A stretch of 64,000 nucleotides of DNA from DASUPK01 sp963728875 (lineage in GTDB: Bacteria > Actinomycetota > Thermoleophilia > Solirubrobacterales > 70-9), in NCBI GenBank assembly GCA_963728875.1, contig CAVSLJ010000001.1, forward strand, positions 372,001 through 436,000, in the 5' to 3' direction. A program made the translations under genes and the position numbers. This document shows positions 8,793-17,143 of the stretch, in pieces. How positions within the stretch are numbered: the first letter of the stretch is position 1; every line of letters starts with the position of its first letter. The notes under the pieces were generated by a model that did no database searches, was not told the origin of the DNA, and was given only the letters and a program-made list of their open reading frames with translations.

Positions 8793-9508
8793 TCAAGGTC
8801 GAGAAGCTCGAGGTGCGGTTCGGCGGGGTCAAGCCGATCGACCAGATGACGGTCACCTTCCCCAAGGGAACCTGCGGCCTGATCGGCCCGAACGGCGCCG
8901 GCAAGACGACCTTCTTCAACGTGCTCAGCGGCTTCGTCAAGCCCTCGGGCGGGACGATCACGGCGTTCGACGAGAACCTGCTCTCGATGACGGACTTCCG
9001 CCGGGCGCGCTGGGGCCTGCGGCGCACCTTCCAGACCGAGCAGGCGATCGAGGAGCTCTCGCTCTACGACAACGTCGCGATGGTCGAGGAGCACTCCTCC
9101 AACAACGGGGGCTCCTCCCGGCGTGAGGACGTGCTCGGAGCACTCAAGTTCGTCGGCCTCGGCGACAAGGAGCCCAGCGCCAAGGTCGGGACGCTCGGCG
9201 CACGCGAACGGCGCCTGGTCGAGATAGCGCGGGCGGTCGTCGGCAAGCCCCGCGCGGTGCTGCTCGACGAGCCCGCCGCCGGTCTCCCCGATGAGGAAAC
9301 CGTGCACATGGGATCGGTGATCCGCCGAATCCCCGAGGAGATCGGAGCGCTTGTGATCCTGGTCGACCACGACATGAACCTCGTGTCCGCCTGCTGCGAG
9401 CTCACCTCCGTGCTCGACTTCGGCAAGCTGATCGCCTCCGGTCCCACCGACGAGGTCCTTCGCGACGATCAGGTCATTCGCGCCTATCTGGGAGCCGAGG
9501 ACGTATGA
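8789..9508 (+). CDS. livG: ABC transporter ATPase, LivG type
   Basis: 239 residues. Walker A GPNGAGKTT (about residue 33), Q-loop region TFQTEQAIEELS, Walker B AVLLDEPAAGL and the switch His in VDHDMNLV are all present. The ABC signature is degenerate: LGARERRLVEIARA replaces the usual LSGGQ-type sequence. It is also shorter than typical LivG around the helical insert. Start overlaps livM by ATGA and its stop overlaps livF the same way. It powers uptake together with LivF. Confidence 0.87.
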   Translation: MIKVEKLEVRFGGVKPIDQMTVTFPKGTCGLIGPNGAGKTTFFNVLSGFVKPSGGTITAFDENLLSMTDFRRARWGLRRTFQTEQAIEELSLYDNVAMVEEHSSNNGGSSRREDVLGALKFVGLGDKEPSAKVGTLGARERRLVEIARAVVGKPRAVLLDEPAAGLPDEETVHMGSVIRRIPEEIGALVILVDHDMNLVSACCELTSVLDFGKLIASGPTDEVLRDDQVIRAYLGAEDV

Positions 9509-10332
9509 GCCCGACCGCGGACCGACAAACGGCGGCCACAGAAACCGCCGCCGGATCAACTGATCAGCCCGTCGAGACCAAGCAGAAGGGGGATGTGCTC
9601 ACCCTCGAGAACCTGACCGTCGCGCGCGGCGGCCGCCCCGTGGTTCGGGACGTCTCGCTGAGGATCGATCCCGGTGAGGTGACCGCACTGCTGGGCCCGA
9701 ACGGCGCCGGGAAGTCGAGCCTGGTGCTCGCCGTCGGCGGGGTGCTGCGGCCCGAGTCGGGCTCGGTGAATCTGAACGGCGAGGACCTAACCAAACGGAG
9801 GCCCGAGAAGATCCGCGCCGCCGGGGTGGCCGTGGTCCCCGAGGGCCGGCGGCTGCTTCCCGAGCTGACCGTCGAGGACAACCTCCGGGTCGCCACCTAC
9901 GCGCTCGGTCGCGCCGACGCCGACCAGGGCATGAAGTACGCCATGGAGATGTTCCCCGAGCTGAAGGCCCGCTTCACCACCACTTCCCGCTCGCTCTCCG
10001 GCGGAGAGCAGCAGATGGTCGTGCTGGCGCAGGCGCTGGTCAGCAAGCCCAAGTTCATTCTGATCGACGAGCTGTCTCTGGGGCTGGCGCCCGTCGTGGT
10101 CAAGCGGCTGGTGCCTACGATCGAGAAGCTGGCCGCGGAGGGCATCGGCGTGCTGCTGATCGAGCAGTTCGCCACGATCGCCCTGGGGATGGCGAACGAG
10201 GCGTACGTGATGGGCCACGGCAGAATCGAGTTCTCCGGCACCGCCAGCGAGTTGAAGAAGAAGCCCGAGCTGCTCCAGTCGGCCTACCTGACTCGAGCCA
10301 GCACGACCAACGGAGCAGGGGAGAAGAAATGA
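9505..10332 (+). CDS. livF: ABC transporter ATPase, LivF type
   Basis: 275 residues, with a roughly 30-residue polar N-terminal extension before the ATPase core. Walker A GPNGAGKSS, signature LSGGEQQM, Walker B FILIDELSLGLAP and switch His region LLIEQFATIA are intact. The signature is canonical here, unlike its LivG partner, so the two composite ATP sites are unequal. Its stop overlaps the start of the E1 alpha gene by ATGA. This directly couples import to the thiamine-diphosphate enzymes and suggests one pathway. Confidence 0.88.
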   Translation: MSPTADRQTAATETAAGSTDQPVETKQKGDVLTLENLTVARGGRPVVRDVSLRIDPGEVTALLGPNGAGKSSLVLAVGGVLRPESGSVNLNGEDLTKRRPEKIRAAGVAVVPEGRRLLPELTVEDNLRVATYALGRADADQGMKYAMEMFPELKARFTTTSRSLSGGEQQMVVLAQALVSKPKFILIDELSLGLAPVVVKRLVPTIEKLAAEGIGVLLIEQFATIALGMANEAYVMGHGRIEFSGTASELKKKPELLQSAYLTRASTTNGAGEKK

Positions 10333-11354
10333 CGGAGAGCTGGGACAAGGACCGTCGTAGCCGGGCGCTCGAACGGATGCTGACGATTCGCCGCTTCGAG
10401 GAGGCGGTCAACAGGCTCTTCCACGAGGACCACGCCTTCATGACCCACTTCCACCTCTACGTCGGCCAGGAGTCGACGGGGGTGGGCCTGATGGAGGCGC
10501 TCGGAGACGGCGACAAGCTCGCCACCCACCACCGCAACCACGGCCACATCATCGCCCGGGGCTCTGATCCGAAGCAGGCGCTCGCCGAGATCCTCGGGCG
10601 CGAAACCGGGTTGAACAAGGGCGCCGGCGGCACCCTGCACATGAGCGATCCGGACCTCGGCTTCATCTCGACCTCCTCGATCGTCGGCGGCAGCATCTCG
10701 CTCGCCAACGGCGCGGCGTTCGCACTGAAGCAGGAGGGCGGCGACGCGATCGCAGTCGGGCTCTTCGGCGACGGCGCCCTCGAGGAGGGGATCGCCTACG
10801 AGTCCCTCAACCTTGCCGCCCTCTACGAGCTGCCAGTGCTGTTCGTCTGCGAGAACAACAGCGAGGGGGCGCTGGGCTCCGCGGGCGGCGGGTTCCCGAC
10901 CTCGGTCTCCGCCGTCAAGGACCTGACCACGATCCCGAAGACCTTCGGGATCCCGGTCGAGACCGTCGACGGGCGGGACCTGGAGGCGGTCAACGAGCTC
11001 GCCGTCAAGGCGGTCGAGCACTGCCGCGCCCGCAAGGGCCCGTTCTTCATTCACGCCGTGACCGAGCGGTGGGCGGGCAGCCAGCCGCTCTGGCCGGAGC
11101 TGACCACCGGCGAGCTCGACATCTCGATGGCGTGGGACGACTCCGCGATCTCCGGCGAGCACGCTGACTGGTACCGCGACCACGACCCGGTGCTGATCTA
11201 CGCGCGCAAGCTGCTCTCCTCCGGCGACGTCAGCCAGGACGAGTTGACCGCGATGGACGAACAGCAGGCCGCGCGGATCGCCGAGGCGCGCGAGTTCGCG
11301 CTGGAGAGCCCCCGCCCCACGCCCGAGTCCGCCCTCGAACACGTCTTCGCGTAA
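10329..11354 (+). CDS. Thiamine-diphosphate dehydrogenase E1 component, alpha subunit
   Basis: 341 residues of the pyruvate/acetoin/branched-chain 2-oxoacid dehydrogenase E1-alpha family. The ThDP-Mg motif is clear: GDGALEEG followed about 28 residues later by CENN. The H-rich THHRNHGH and GAGGTLHMSD loops match acetoin-type E1 alpha. It would decarboxylate a 2-oxoacid or alpha-ketol with the beta subunit encoded next. ATGA overlap with livF. No lipoyl E2 or E3 gene lies in the window, so the acyl acceptor must be elsewhere or the pair acts differently. Confidence 0.87.
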   Translation: MTESWDKDRRSRALERMLTIRRFEEAVNRLFHEDHAFMTHFHLYVGQESTGVGLMEALGDGDKLATHHRNHGHIIARGSDPKQALAEILGRETGLNKGAGGTLHMSDPDLGFISTSSIVGGSISLANGAAFALKQEGGDAIAVGLFGDGALEEGIAYESLNLAALYELPVLFVCENNSEGALGSAGGGFPTSVSAVKDLTTIPKTFGIPVETVDGRDLEAVNELAVKAVEHCRARKGPFFIHAVTERWAGSQPLWPELTTGELDISMAWDDSAISGEHADWYRDHDPVLIYARKLLSSGDVSQDELTAMDEQQAARIAEAREFALESPRPTPESALEHVFA

Positions 11355-11364
11355 GGAGGATCCG

Positions 11365-12357
11365 ATGCCGACCAAGAACTACGCCGACGCGATGCTCGAC
11401 GTGCTGAGCAGGTTCATGGACGAGGACCCGAACTTCGTCGTGATGGGCAACGAGGTGCTCGGGATCGGCCCGGAGGGCATGCAATTCGAGCCCTTCCAGA
11501 AGCGCTACGGGGACCGGATCCTCTTTCCCCCGTGCTCCGAGGCCGCCTACACGGCGATGGCTGCGGGCGCGGCGATGGTCGGGCACCGGATGTTCGCTCA
11601 CCTCGGGCTGGCCTCCTTCACCTATCCGGCGATCTCCTCGATCGCCAACGAGATTTCCACCGCGCGGACCTCGTCGGGCGGCACGATCGGCGTGCCGGTG
11701 ACGCTGCACATCAGCCACGGCCTCCTGCACGGGGGCGGTGCTCAGCACTCCGAGAGCCCCTTCGGGATGTACTGGAACCTGCCGGGGATCGAGATCGCCG
11801 CCCCCTCCGGGGCGAAGGAGGTCAAGGGGCTGCTGACGACGGCGATCAAGTCGGACAACCCGACGATCGTGCTCACCCATGCGTTCGGCTACGGCGCCGA
11901 GGACGACGTTCCCGATGGCGACTTCGAGATCCCCTTCGGCGAGGCCAACGTGGCACGGGAAGGCAGCGACGTGACCATCGTCGCCTGCTCGATGATGACG
12001 TCGATCGCCCTGGGCGCCGCCGAGGAGCTGGCGGGCGAGGGGATCAACGCGGAGGTGATCGACCTCCGGACGCTGGTCCCGCTCGACGAGAAGACGATCC
12101 TCGACTCGGTCGCCAAGACCGGGCACCTCGTGGTCACCGACGAGGGCCGCATGCACTGCGGAATCGCGTCCGAGATCGCAGCGCTGGTGAGCGAGAAGGG
12201 GCTCGATTCCCTGAAGGCGTCCGTCGCCCGGGTCGCACGGACGGACGCGCCGGTCGCCGCCAACCAGGTCCAGGAGGAGTACATCTCCCCCACCGCCGAG
12301 AAGATCGTCTCCGCGGCGCGGCAGGTCGTCGGCGAGGTTCCGGCCGCGGCTGCGTAA
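11365..12357 (+). CDS. Thiamine-diphosphate dehydrogenase E1 component, beta subunit
   Basis: 330 residues, partner of the preceding alpha subunit. It has the transketolase pyrimidine-binding domain (LFPPCSEAAYTAMAAGAAM, GGAQHSES) and the transketolase C-terminal domain (VIDLRTLVPLDEKTILDSV). In this family the beta subunit supplies the conserved Glu that activates ThDP. Good ribosome site AAGGAGGA six bases before the ATG. It forms an alpha2-beta2 E1 by family precedent. Confidence 0.87.
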   Translation: MPTKNYADAMLDVLSRFMDEDPNFVVMGNEVLGIGPEGMQFEPFQKRYGDRILFPPCSEAAYTAMAAGAAMVGHRMFAHLGLASFTYPAISSIANEISTARTSSGGTIGVPVTLHISHGLLHGGGAQHSESPFGMYWNLPGIEIAAPSGAKEVKGLLTTAIKSDNPTIVLTHAFGYGAEDDVPDGDFEIPFGEANVAREGSDVTIVACSMMTSIALGAAEELAGEGINAEVIDLRTLVPLDEKTILDSVAKTGHLVVTDEGRMHCGIASEIAALVSEKGLDSLKASVARVARTDAPVAANQVQEEYISPTAEKIVSAARQVVGEVPAAAA

Positions 12358-12387
12358 CGCGGCCGCGGCGCCGGTGGTGAGCTCGCA

Positions 12388-12813
12388 ATGGCGCTGACCA
12401 GGTTGGACCACGTCCTGGTGCTCACCGAGGACATCGAGGGAACGCGGGACTTCTACCGCGACGCGCTGGGGCTGGAGGTCGGCGACCGCCCGCCCCTGGA
12501 GTTCCCGGGCTACTGGCTCTACGCCGAAGGCGTCCCCTGCGTGCACGTCGCCGACCGGGACGCCTACGCGGCGCATTCCGAGGCCACCGGGAACCCCGCG
12601 TCGCCGCCGGCGCAGGGCACCGGCACCCTCGACCATCTCGCCTTCTCCGGGGACGACCACGCCGAGGCGATGGCGAGGCTCGAGCGGACCGGGGTCGAGC
12701 CCAGGCAGAACACGGTCCCCGGGATCGGGATGCGACAGCTGTTCTTCGATGACCCCAACGGGGTCAAGATCGAGATCAACGTGATGCCCGCCGAGGGCGG
12801 CAAGGAGGAGTGA
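12388..12813 (+). CDS. VOC-superfamily (glyoxalase/bleomycin-resistance fold) protein
   Basis: 141 residues, two beta-alpha-beta-beta-beta modules. Metal-ligand positions of the fold are recognisable: His in LDHVLVLTED, His in TLDHLAFSG and Glu in KIEINVMP near the C-terminus. The family includes glyoxalases, extradiol-type dioxygenases and epimerases, and the FFDDPNGVKIEIN ending is common to all of these. It lies 30 bases after E1 beta and 3 bases before the next gene, so it belongs to the same operon. Substrate unknown. Confidence 0.8.
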   Translation: MALTRLDHVLVLTEDIEGTRDFYRDALGLEVGDRPPLEFPGYWLYAEGVPCVHVADRDAYAAHSEATGNPASPPAQGTGTLDHLAFSGDDHAEAMARLERTGVEPRQNTVPGIGMRQLFFDDPNGVKIEINVMPAEGGKEE

Positions 12814-12816
12814 CGC

Positions 12817-13695
12817 ATGGCAACTGAAAACGACGTCGAGCTGGTGGGCGCGTACTGGACGACCGCGGGCCCCACCCAGCCGCACCAGGGTCAGGAATGG
12901 AGCAACTTCGACTTCGGCGACCGCTGCGCAGAGGCGGCCAGGGCCGGGATGAAGGGGATCGGCATCTGGCACGCCGATCTCGTCCATGACAAGGAGAGCC
13001 GCGGCCTCGCGGAGATCAAGCAGCTGCTCGACGACAACGGACTGCGCTACCTGGAGCTGGAATTCATCTGGGGATTTTTTGAGGACGAAGGGACTGAGGG
13101 CCGCAGGGAGGCGGACGAGCTGCGGGACCTGCTGCTGGAGGCGGCTGGGGCGCTCGGCGCTCACCACGTCAAGGTCGGGAACATCCCGGGCGTCGAGTGC
13201 GAGCTCCCCAAGCTCACCGAGCGCTACGCCGAGCTCTGCGACCACGCGTCTGATCTGACCGACGCGGTGATCGCCTACGAGTTCATGCCCTTCGACGTCA
13301 ACGTCGACAACCTGGACGCGGCGCTGGAGGTGGTCGAGGGAGCCGGCGCGAAGAACGGCGGCCTGGTGATCGACACCTGGCACATGGCGAAGCTCGGAAT
13401 CGCGCCGGACGACCTGAAGCGGATCCCGCTCGAGTACCTGACCTGGGTGGAGCTCAGCGACGGCAAGCATGAATGGATGGAGGACCACATCGAGGAGACC
13501 ACCAGGTTCCGCAAGCTGCCGGGCGAGGGCGAGTTCGACATCCGCGGCTACATCCGAGCGGCGCAGGAGACGGGCTACGACGATGCCTGGGGAATCGAGG
13601 TCCTCTCGGACGAGCTTCGGGCGGAGCCGATCGAACAGATGTACCGGCACGCGTTCGAGGCGACCATGTCGCAGTTCCAGCCGGTCGCCGCGTAA
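12817..13695 (+). CDS. Sugar-phosphate isomerase/epimerase-like TIM-barrel protein (AP endonuclease 2 fold)
   Basis: 292 residues. Barrel strands ending in metal-binding residues are visible: GIGIWHADL, LELEFIWGFFEDEG, AYEFMPFD, VIDTWHMAKLG, WVELSDGKHEW and WGIEVLSDE. These match xylose-isomerase-like epimerases and dehydratases, including 3-dehydroshikimate-dehydratase-type enzymes. Ribosome site AAGGAGGAG, ATG at 12817. The reaction is not assignable, but a ring- or keto-acid isomerisation would suit the operon (inference). Confidence 0.75.
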   Translation: MATENDVELVGAYWTTAGPTQPHQGQEWSNFDFGDRCAEAARAGMKGIGIWHADLVHDKESRGLAEIKQLLDDNGLRYLELEFIWGFFEDEGTEGRREADELRDLLLEAAGALGAHHVKVGNIPGVECELPKLTERYAELCDHASDLTDAVIAYEFMPFDVNVDNLDAALEVVEGAGAKNGGLVIDTWHMAKLGIAPDDLKRIPLEYLTWVELSDGKHEWMEDHIEETTRFRKLPGEGEFDIRGYIRAAQETGYDDAWGIEVLSDELRAEPIEQMYRHAFEATMSQFQPVAA

Positions 13696-13696
13696 C

Positions 13697-15703
13697 TTGG
13701 CGCGCGCCCCCGCCAAGCCGAAGACGAAGCTCGAGAGCGACGTCGCGCTCGATCTGCTGCGCACCATGTGGCGGATCCGCGCCTTCGAGGAGCGGGTCGG
13801 GCAGCTGAAGCCAGCCGACGAGGTCCACGGCCTGATTCACCTCAGCCTCGGCCAGGAGTCCGTCGCGGCCGGAGTCTGCACGCAGCTCACCGACGACGAC
13901 AACGTCTACTCCGGGCACCGCGCCCACGGGCACGCCCTCGCCAAGGGCGCGCCGATGGACCGGGTGATGGCCGAGCTGATGGGCCGCGAGGACGGGCTCT
14001 GCCGCGGCATGGGCGGTTCGATGCACCTGGTCGACCTCGAGCACGGCCTGATGGGCGCAACCGGCGTCGTCGGTGGCAATGTGCCGATCGCACTCGGGAG
14101 TGCCCTCGCGGCCCACCTGGACGGCACCGAGGCGGTCACCGTCGTCTTCTTCGGCGACGGTGCGGTGCAGGCCGGCCACTTCAACGAGACCGTCAACCTC
14201 GCGACGCTCTGGGGCCTCCCGCTGATCCTGGTCTGCGAGAACAACGGCTTCGCCGAGTTCACCCCGCGCTCCGCCCACACCAACGTCGAGCGCGTCAGCG
14301 ACGTGGTCGCTCCGTACGAGCTCACCCGCGAGACGGTCGACGGGAATGACGTGGCCGCGGTCCGGGAGGCGTGCGGGCGCTTTCTCGCCGCGGCGCGCAA
14401 GGGCGAGGGACCAATGCTGCTCGAGTGCCTCACCCACAGGCTGAGCGGCCACTACGTCGGCGATCCGGCGCAGTACCGGGAAGCGCTCGCCGACGAGGAG
14501 TGGCAGCAGAAGGACCCGATCCAGCGCTTTCAGCGCGCCGCGGCCGAGGGGGGCTGGTTCGACGATCAGACCGCGGCGGCCGTCGAGGCCGAGGCGCGGG
14601 AGGAGGTCGAGGCTGCGGTCGAGTTCGGCCGGGCCAGCTCGTTCCCGGACCCCGAGGTGGCGATGGGGCTCGTCTACGCTCCCGCTGCGTCGGCGCCGGA
14701 CCTGAGCCCGGCGCCTGCGGGTGGGCAGACGACCTTCGTCAAAGCGCTCAACGCGACGCTCGTTGAAGCGATGCGCGCAGACGACGGCGTGCTGGTGATC
14801 GGCGAGGACGTCGCCGAGGGCGGGCCGTACACGGTGACCGCCGGCCTGGCCGAGGAGTTCGGCACCGAGCGCGTGATCAATACGCCGATCAGCGAGGCGG
14901 CGATCTGCGGCGTCTCGATCGGCGCCGCCCAATCCGGCAGGCGGCCGGTGCTGGAGATCATGTTCATCGACTTCCTCACCCTCGCCCTCGATCAGCTCGT
15001 CAATGCGGCGGCCAAAGCCCACTTCATGTCCGGCGGCCAGCTCCGGGTGCCCCTCGTGCTGCGCACCCAGGGCGGCGCGGGCTCGCGGGGCGCGGCGCAG
15101 CACTCGCAGAGCCTGGAGGCCTGGGTCACCCACATCCCCGGGCTCAAGGTGGTGATGCCGAGCAACGCTGCGGACGCCGCGGGGCTGCTGATCAGCTCGA
15201 TCGCCGATCCCAACCCGGTGGTCTTCATCGAGCACAAGAACCTCTACTTCCGCAAGGAGGATGTACCCGCCGGCCTCGAGCCCGTGCCGATCGGCAACGC
15301 CCGGGTTGCCCGCCAGGGCGGCGACGTGACGATCGTCGGCCTCTCGCGGATGGTCGGGGAGGCGCTGGCCGCGGCCGACCGCCTTGCCGCCGACGGCATC
15401 GAGGCCGAGGTGATCGACCCGCGGACGCTGCTGCCGCTCGACCTCGATGCGATCGTCGAGTCGGTCAGGCGGACCAACCATCTGGTGGTCGCGCACGAGG
15501 CCGTCGAGCACGGCGGCTTCGGCGCCGAGATCGCCGCCGAGGTCCAGAACGCGGCCTTCGACGACCTCGACGCCCCGATCGAGCGAGTCGGCGCCCCGTT
15601 CGAACCGGTCCCGCTCAGCCCGCCGGTCGAGGACGCCTATCTGCCCGGGGCCGACGAGATCTACGCGGCGGCACGGGCCGCGATGGGACTGGCGCCCGCC
15701 TAG
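13697..15703 (+). CDS. Fused alpha-beta E1 component of a thiamine-diphosphate 2-oxoacid/acetoin dehydrogenase
   Basis: 668 residues joining an E1-alpha domain (about 15-330; ThDP motif GDGAVQAGHF...CENN, GMGGSMHLVD) to an E1-beta domain (about 345-668; GEDVAEGGPY, AAQHSQSLEAW, VIDPRTLLPLDLDAI). The unfused alpha/beta pair upstream makes this a second, independent E1. TTG at 13697, one base after the upstream stop, is chosen because it restores a natural N-terminus (MARAPAKPKTK). No clear ribosome site is seen, so re-initiation after the preceding gene is likely. It is the last gene of the livJ-led run; no E2/E3 is present. Confidence 0.83.
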   Translation: MARAPAKPKTKLESDVALDLLRTMWRIRAFEERVGQLKPADEVHGLIHLSLGQESVAAGVCTQLTDDDNVYSGHRAHGHALAKGAPMDRVMAELMGREDGLCRGMGGSMHLVDLEHGLMGATGVVGGNVPIALGSALAAHLDGTEAVTVVFFGDGAVQAGHFNETVNLATLWGLPLILVCENNGFAEFTPRSAHTNVERVSDVVAPYELTRETVDGNDVAAVREACGRFLAAARKGEGPMLLECLTHRLSGHYVGDPAQYREALADEEWQQKDPIQRFQRAAAEGGWFDDQTAAAVEAEAREEVEAAVEFGRASSFPDPEVAMGLVYAPAASAPDLSPAPAGGQTTFVKALNATLVEAMRADDGVLVIGEDVAEGGPYTVTAGLAEEFGTERVINTPISEAAICGVSIGAAQSGRRPVLEIMFIDFLTLALDQLVNAAAKAHFMSGGQLRVPLVLRTQGGAGSRGAAQHSQSLEAWVTHIPGLKVVMPSNAADAAGLLISSIADPNPVVFIEHKNLYFRKEDVPAGLEPVPIGNARVARQGGDVTIVGLSRMVGEALAAADRLAADGIEAEVIDPRTLLPLDLDAIVESVRRTNHLVVAHEAVEHGGFGAEIAAEVQNAAFDDLDAPIERVGAPFEPVPLSPPVEDAYLPGADEIYAAARAAMGLAPA

Positions 15704-15861
15704 AAGGGTCCGGGCTTAAGCACCGCGCTTTGCACTGGGAGCGCGTCTATTCGCCGCGCGTCTGGTTCTCGCGCAAAGGAATGACGCTGAGTCCGCGACA
15801 TCGACAGAATTGATCTGCTCCGTCGCTGAGTCCCCTTGCGGCTCCTCTTGGGCCGCGATTC

Positions 15862-16596
15862 CTAGGAAAGGCGACCTCCGCTCGAGCCCAGCCAGTCGAT
15901 CGCGACGTCACGGCTCGATTTGCGCTTCGCGTAGCCCACCTTGAGCTCTGATCCGGGGGCGAGCAGCTCCTCGGCACCGCTGGGGACGCGTTGGTAGATC
16001 GTCACCTCCCACGGCCTCCGCTCGCTCTCCGAGCGCAGCTCCAGGCTGATCTCCCAGATCTTCCCATCGCTGCCGGGCGGGGCCGGCATCTCGCTGGGCT
16101 CGGCGGACTTCACGGTTCCCACCGCAGGCTTGCCGGCAGCGACGGTGGCGGCAGCGCTGGTCTGCTGCGGAGCCTCCAGGGAGCGCACCTCCTGGTCGAT
16201 CTGGTGGTTCGGCTCGGGGGCCACCAGCAGAACGCGCTTGCGGTTCTCCGGATCGACCCGGCACTCGACCGTCTTCCCCTGCTTCAACGCCTCGGCCTCG
16301 TAGCCGAAGCTGAATGACTGCGTGATCTTGACGTCGTACGGTTCCTCCCCGGGGAGCTCGACGCGAACATGAAAGCGCCCGACGTTCTCGTCGATCTCGG
16401 AGCGGGAATGCTCCCCCGGGGACTTGAGGATCTCAGCCCGGCCTGCGATGCCCTCCTCGTAGACCCTCCGCTTCTGGGGGATGGTGACCAGACCCCTCGA
16501 GAGCAGGCTTTGAGGTGAATGCTCGACCCGCTCGAGCAACTTGTCCACGCGGTCGCGCTTGCGGCGCCATTCGAACGCTGAGCCCTGGTCGCTCAC
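15862..16596 (-). CDS. Hypothetical protein with two similar beta-rich domains
   Basis: 244 residues, no signal peptide, very charged. After a basic N-terminal region (about 1-45) there are two related modules. The first (about 50-125) reads FHVRVELPGEEPYDVKITQ, then GKTVECRVDPENRKRVLL. The second (about 170-240) reads WEISLELRSESERRPWEV, then GSELKVGYAKRKSSRDVAIDW. This pattern of a beta sheet followed by an LxPGxxLxVxxDPxxxxxV strand is widespread in actinobacterial proteins of unknown function. It stands alone between two plus-strand operons, whose ends it opposes. Confidence 0.65.
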   Translation of the reverse strand: MSDQGSAFEWRRKRDRVDKLLERVEHSPQSLLSRGLVTIPQKRRVYEEGIAGRAEILKSPGEHSRSEIDENVGRFHVRVELPGEEPYDVKITQSFSFGYEAEALKQGKTVECRVDPENRKRVLLVAPEPNHQIDQEVRSLEAPQQTSAAATVAAGKPAVGTVKSAEPSEMPAPPGSDGKIWEISLELRSESERRPWEVTIYQRVPSGAEELLAPGSELKVGYAKRKSSRDVAIDWLGSSGGRLS

Positions 16597-16712
16597 ATCT
16601 GGGCTGGACCCTAGCGAGGCGGGCTGGTTCTCGCAGGTGAAAGCGCTCCTTCCAGGCGTCAGGCACTAAGGTCGCCGCCAACCCGTGCCTCCCGCGGAGC
16701 CGTAGGTAGGTA

Positions 16713-16752
16713 TCTGTCAAATAGCTTGTTTTATTGTCGTCTTGCCTATAGG
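16713..16752 (+). promoter_or_regulatory. Promoter of the GMC dehydrogenase operon with a degenerate bipartite motif
   Basis: An AT-rich island with TCTGTCA (16713-16719), six bases and TTGTTTTATTGT (16726-16737), then a -10-like TATAGG at 16747-16752. Compared with the 40858-40882 copy, GTCA, the 6-base gap and 8 of the 12 second-half bases agree. The start codon GTG at 16757 lies about where transcription should begin, so the message may be leaderless. Confidence 0.4.
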
Positions 16753-16756
16753 GTGC

Positions 16757-17143
16757 GTGGCCGTGGCGGAGAGGAGCTGGCTGATCCTGGATGAAGGCCG
16801 AGCCTCGGCCCTGGCGGCGCTTTGCGAGACGATCGTGCCGGGGTCTGCGCGGGTCGAGCCGGCCGTCTATATCGACGCCAAGCTCGCGATGGTCGACGAG
16901 GGAACTCGGGCGATGACACTGGGCGCAATCGACGCGCTCGCCGACGGAGGCGCCGAGGCGCTCGCCGAGCGGACGGACACGCCGGAGTTCATGATGCTGA
17001 GGGCGCTCGCCTGCGAGGCCTACTACAGCGACTTCGTCGCTCCCGGCGCCGAGGGACCGGGCGCCTGGGAGGAGATCGACTTCCGCTTCCCGCTCGCCGA
17101 TCGGATCAGGCACGACTGGTCCTTCATGGGAGTGCCCGGATGA
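16757..17143 (+). CDS. Gluconate 2-dehydrogenase subunit 3-like small subunit
   Basis: 128 residues from GTG 16757 (GTG 16763 is equally possible). It matches the small 'subunit 3' that accompanies membrane or periplasmic GMC dehydrogenases: LCETIVPGS near the start, repeated alanine-rich helices and a C-terminal WSFMGVPG. Family members often carry a Tat signal that exports the catalytic subunit as a hitch-hiker; none is visible here, so the complex is probably cytoplasmic. The stop overlaps the next start (ATGA), typical of this subunit pair. Confidence 0.72.
   Translation: MAVAERSWLILDEGRASALAALCETIVPGSARVEPAVYIDAKLAMVDEGTRAMTLGAIDALADGGAEALAERTDTPEFMMLRALACEAYYSDFVAPGAEGPGAWEEIDFRFPLADRIRHDWSFMGVPG

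Noticed and set aside
15704..15861. Possible small RNA or tRNA in the gap after the fused E1 gene
   Set aside because: No cloverleaf, promoter or terminator could be recognised in these 158 bases.
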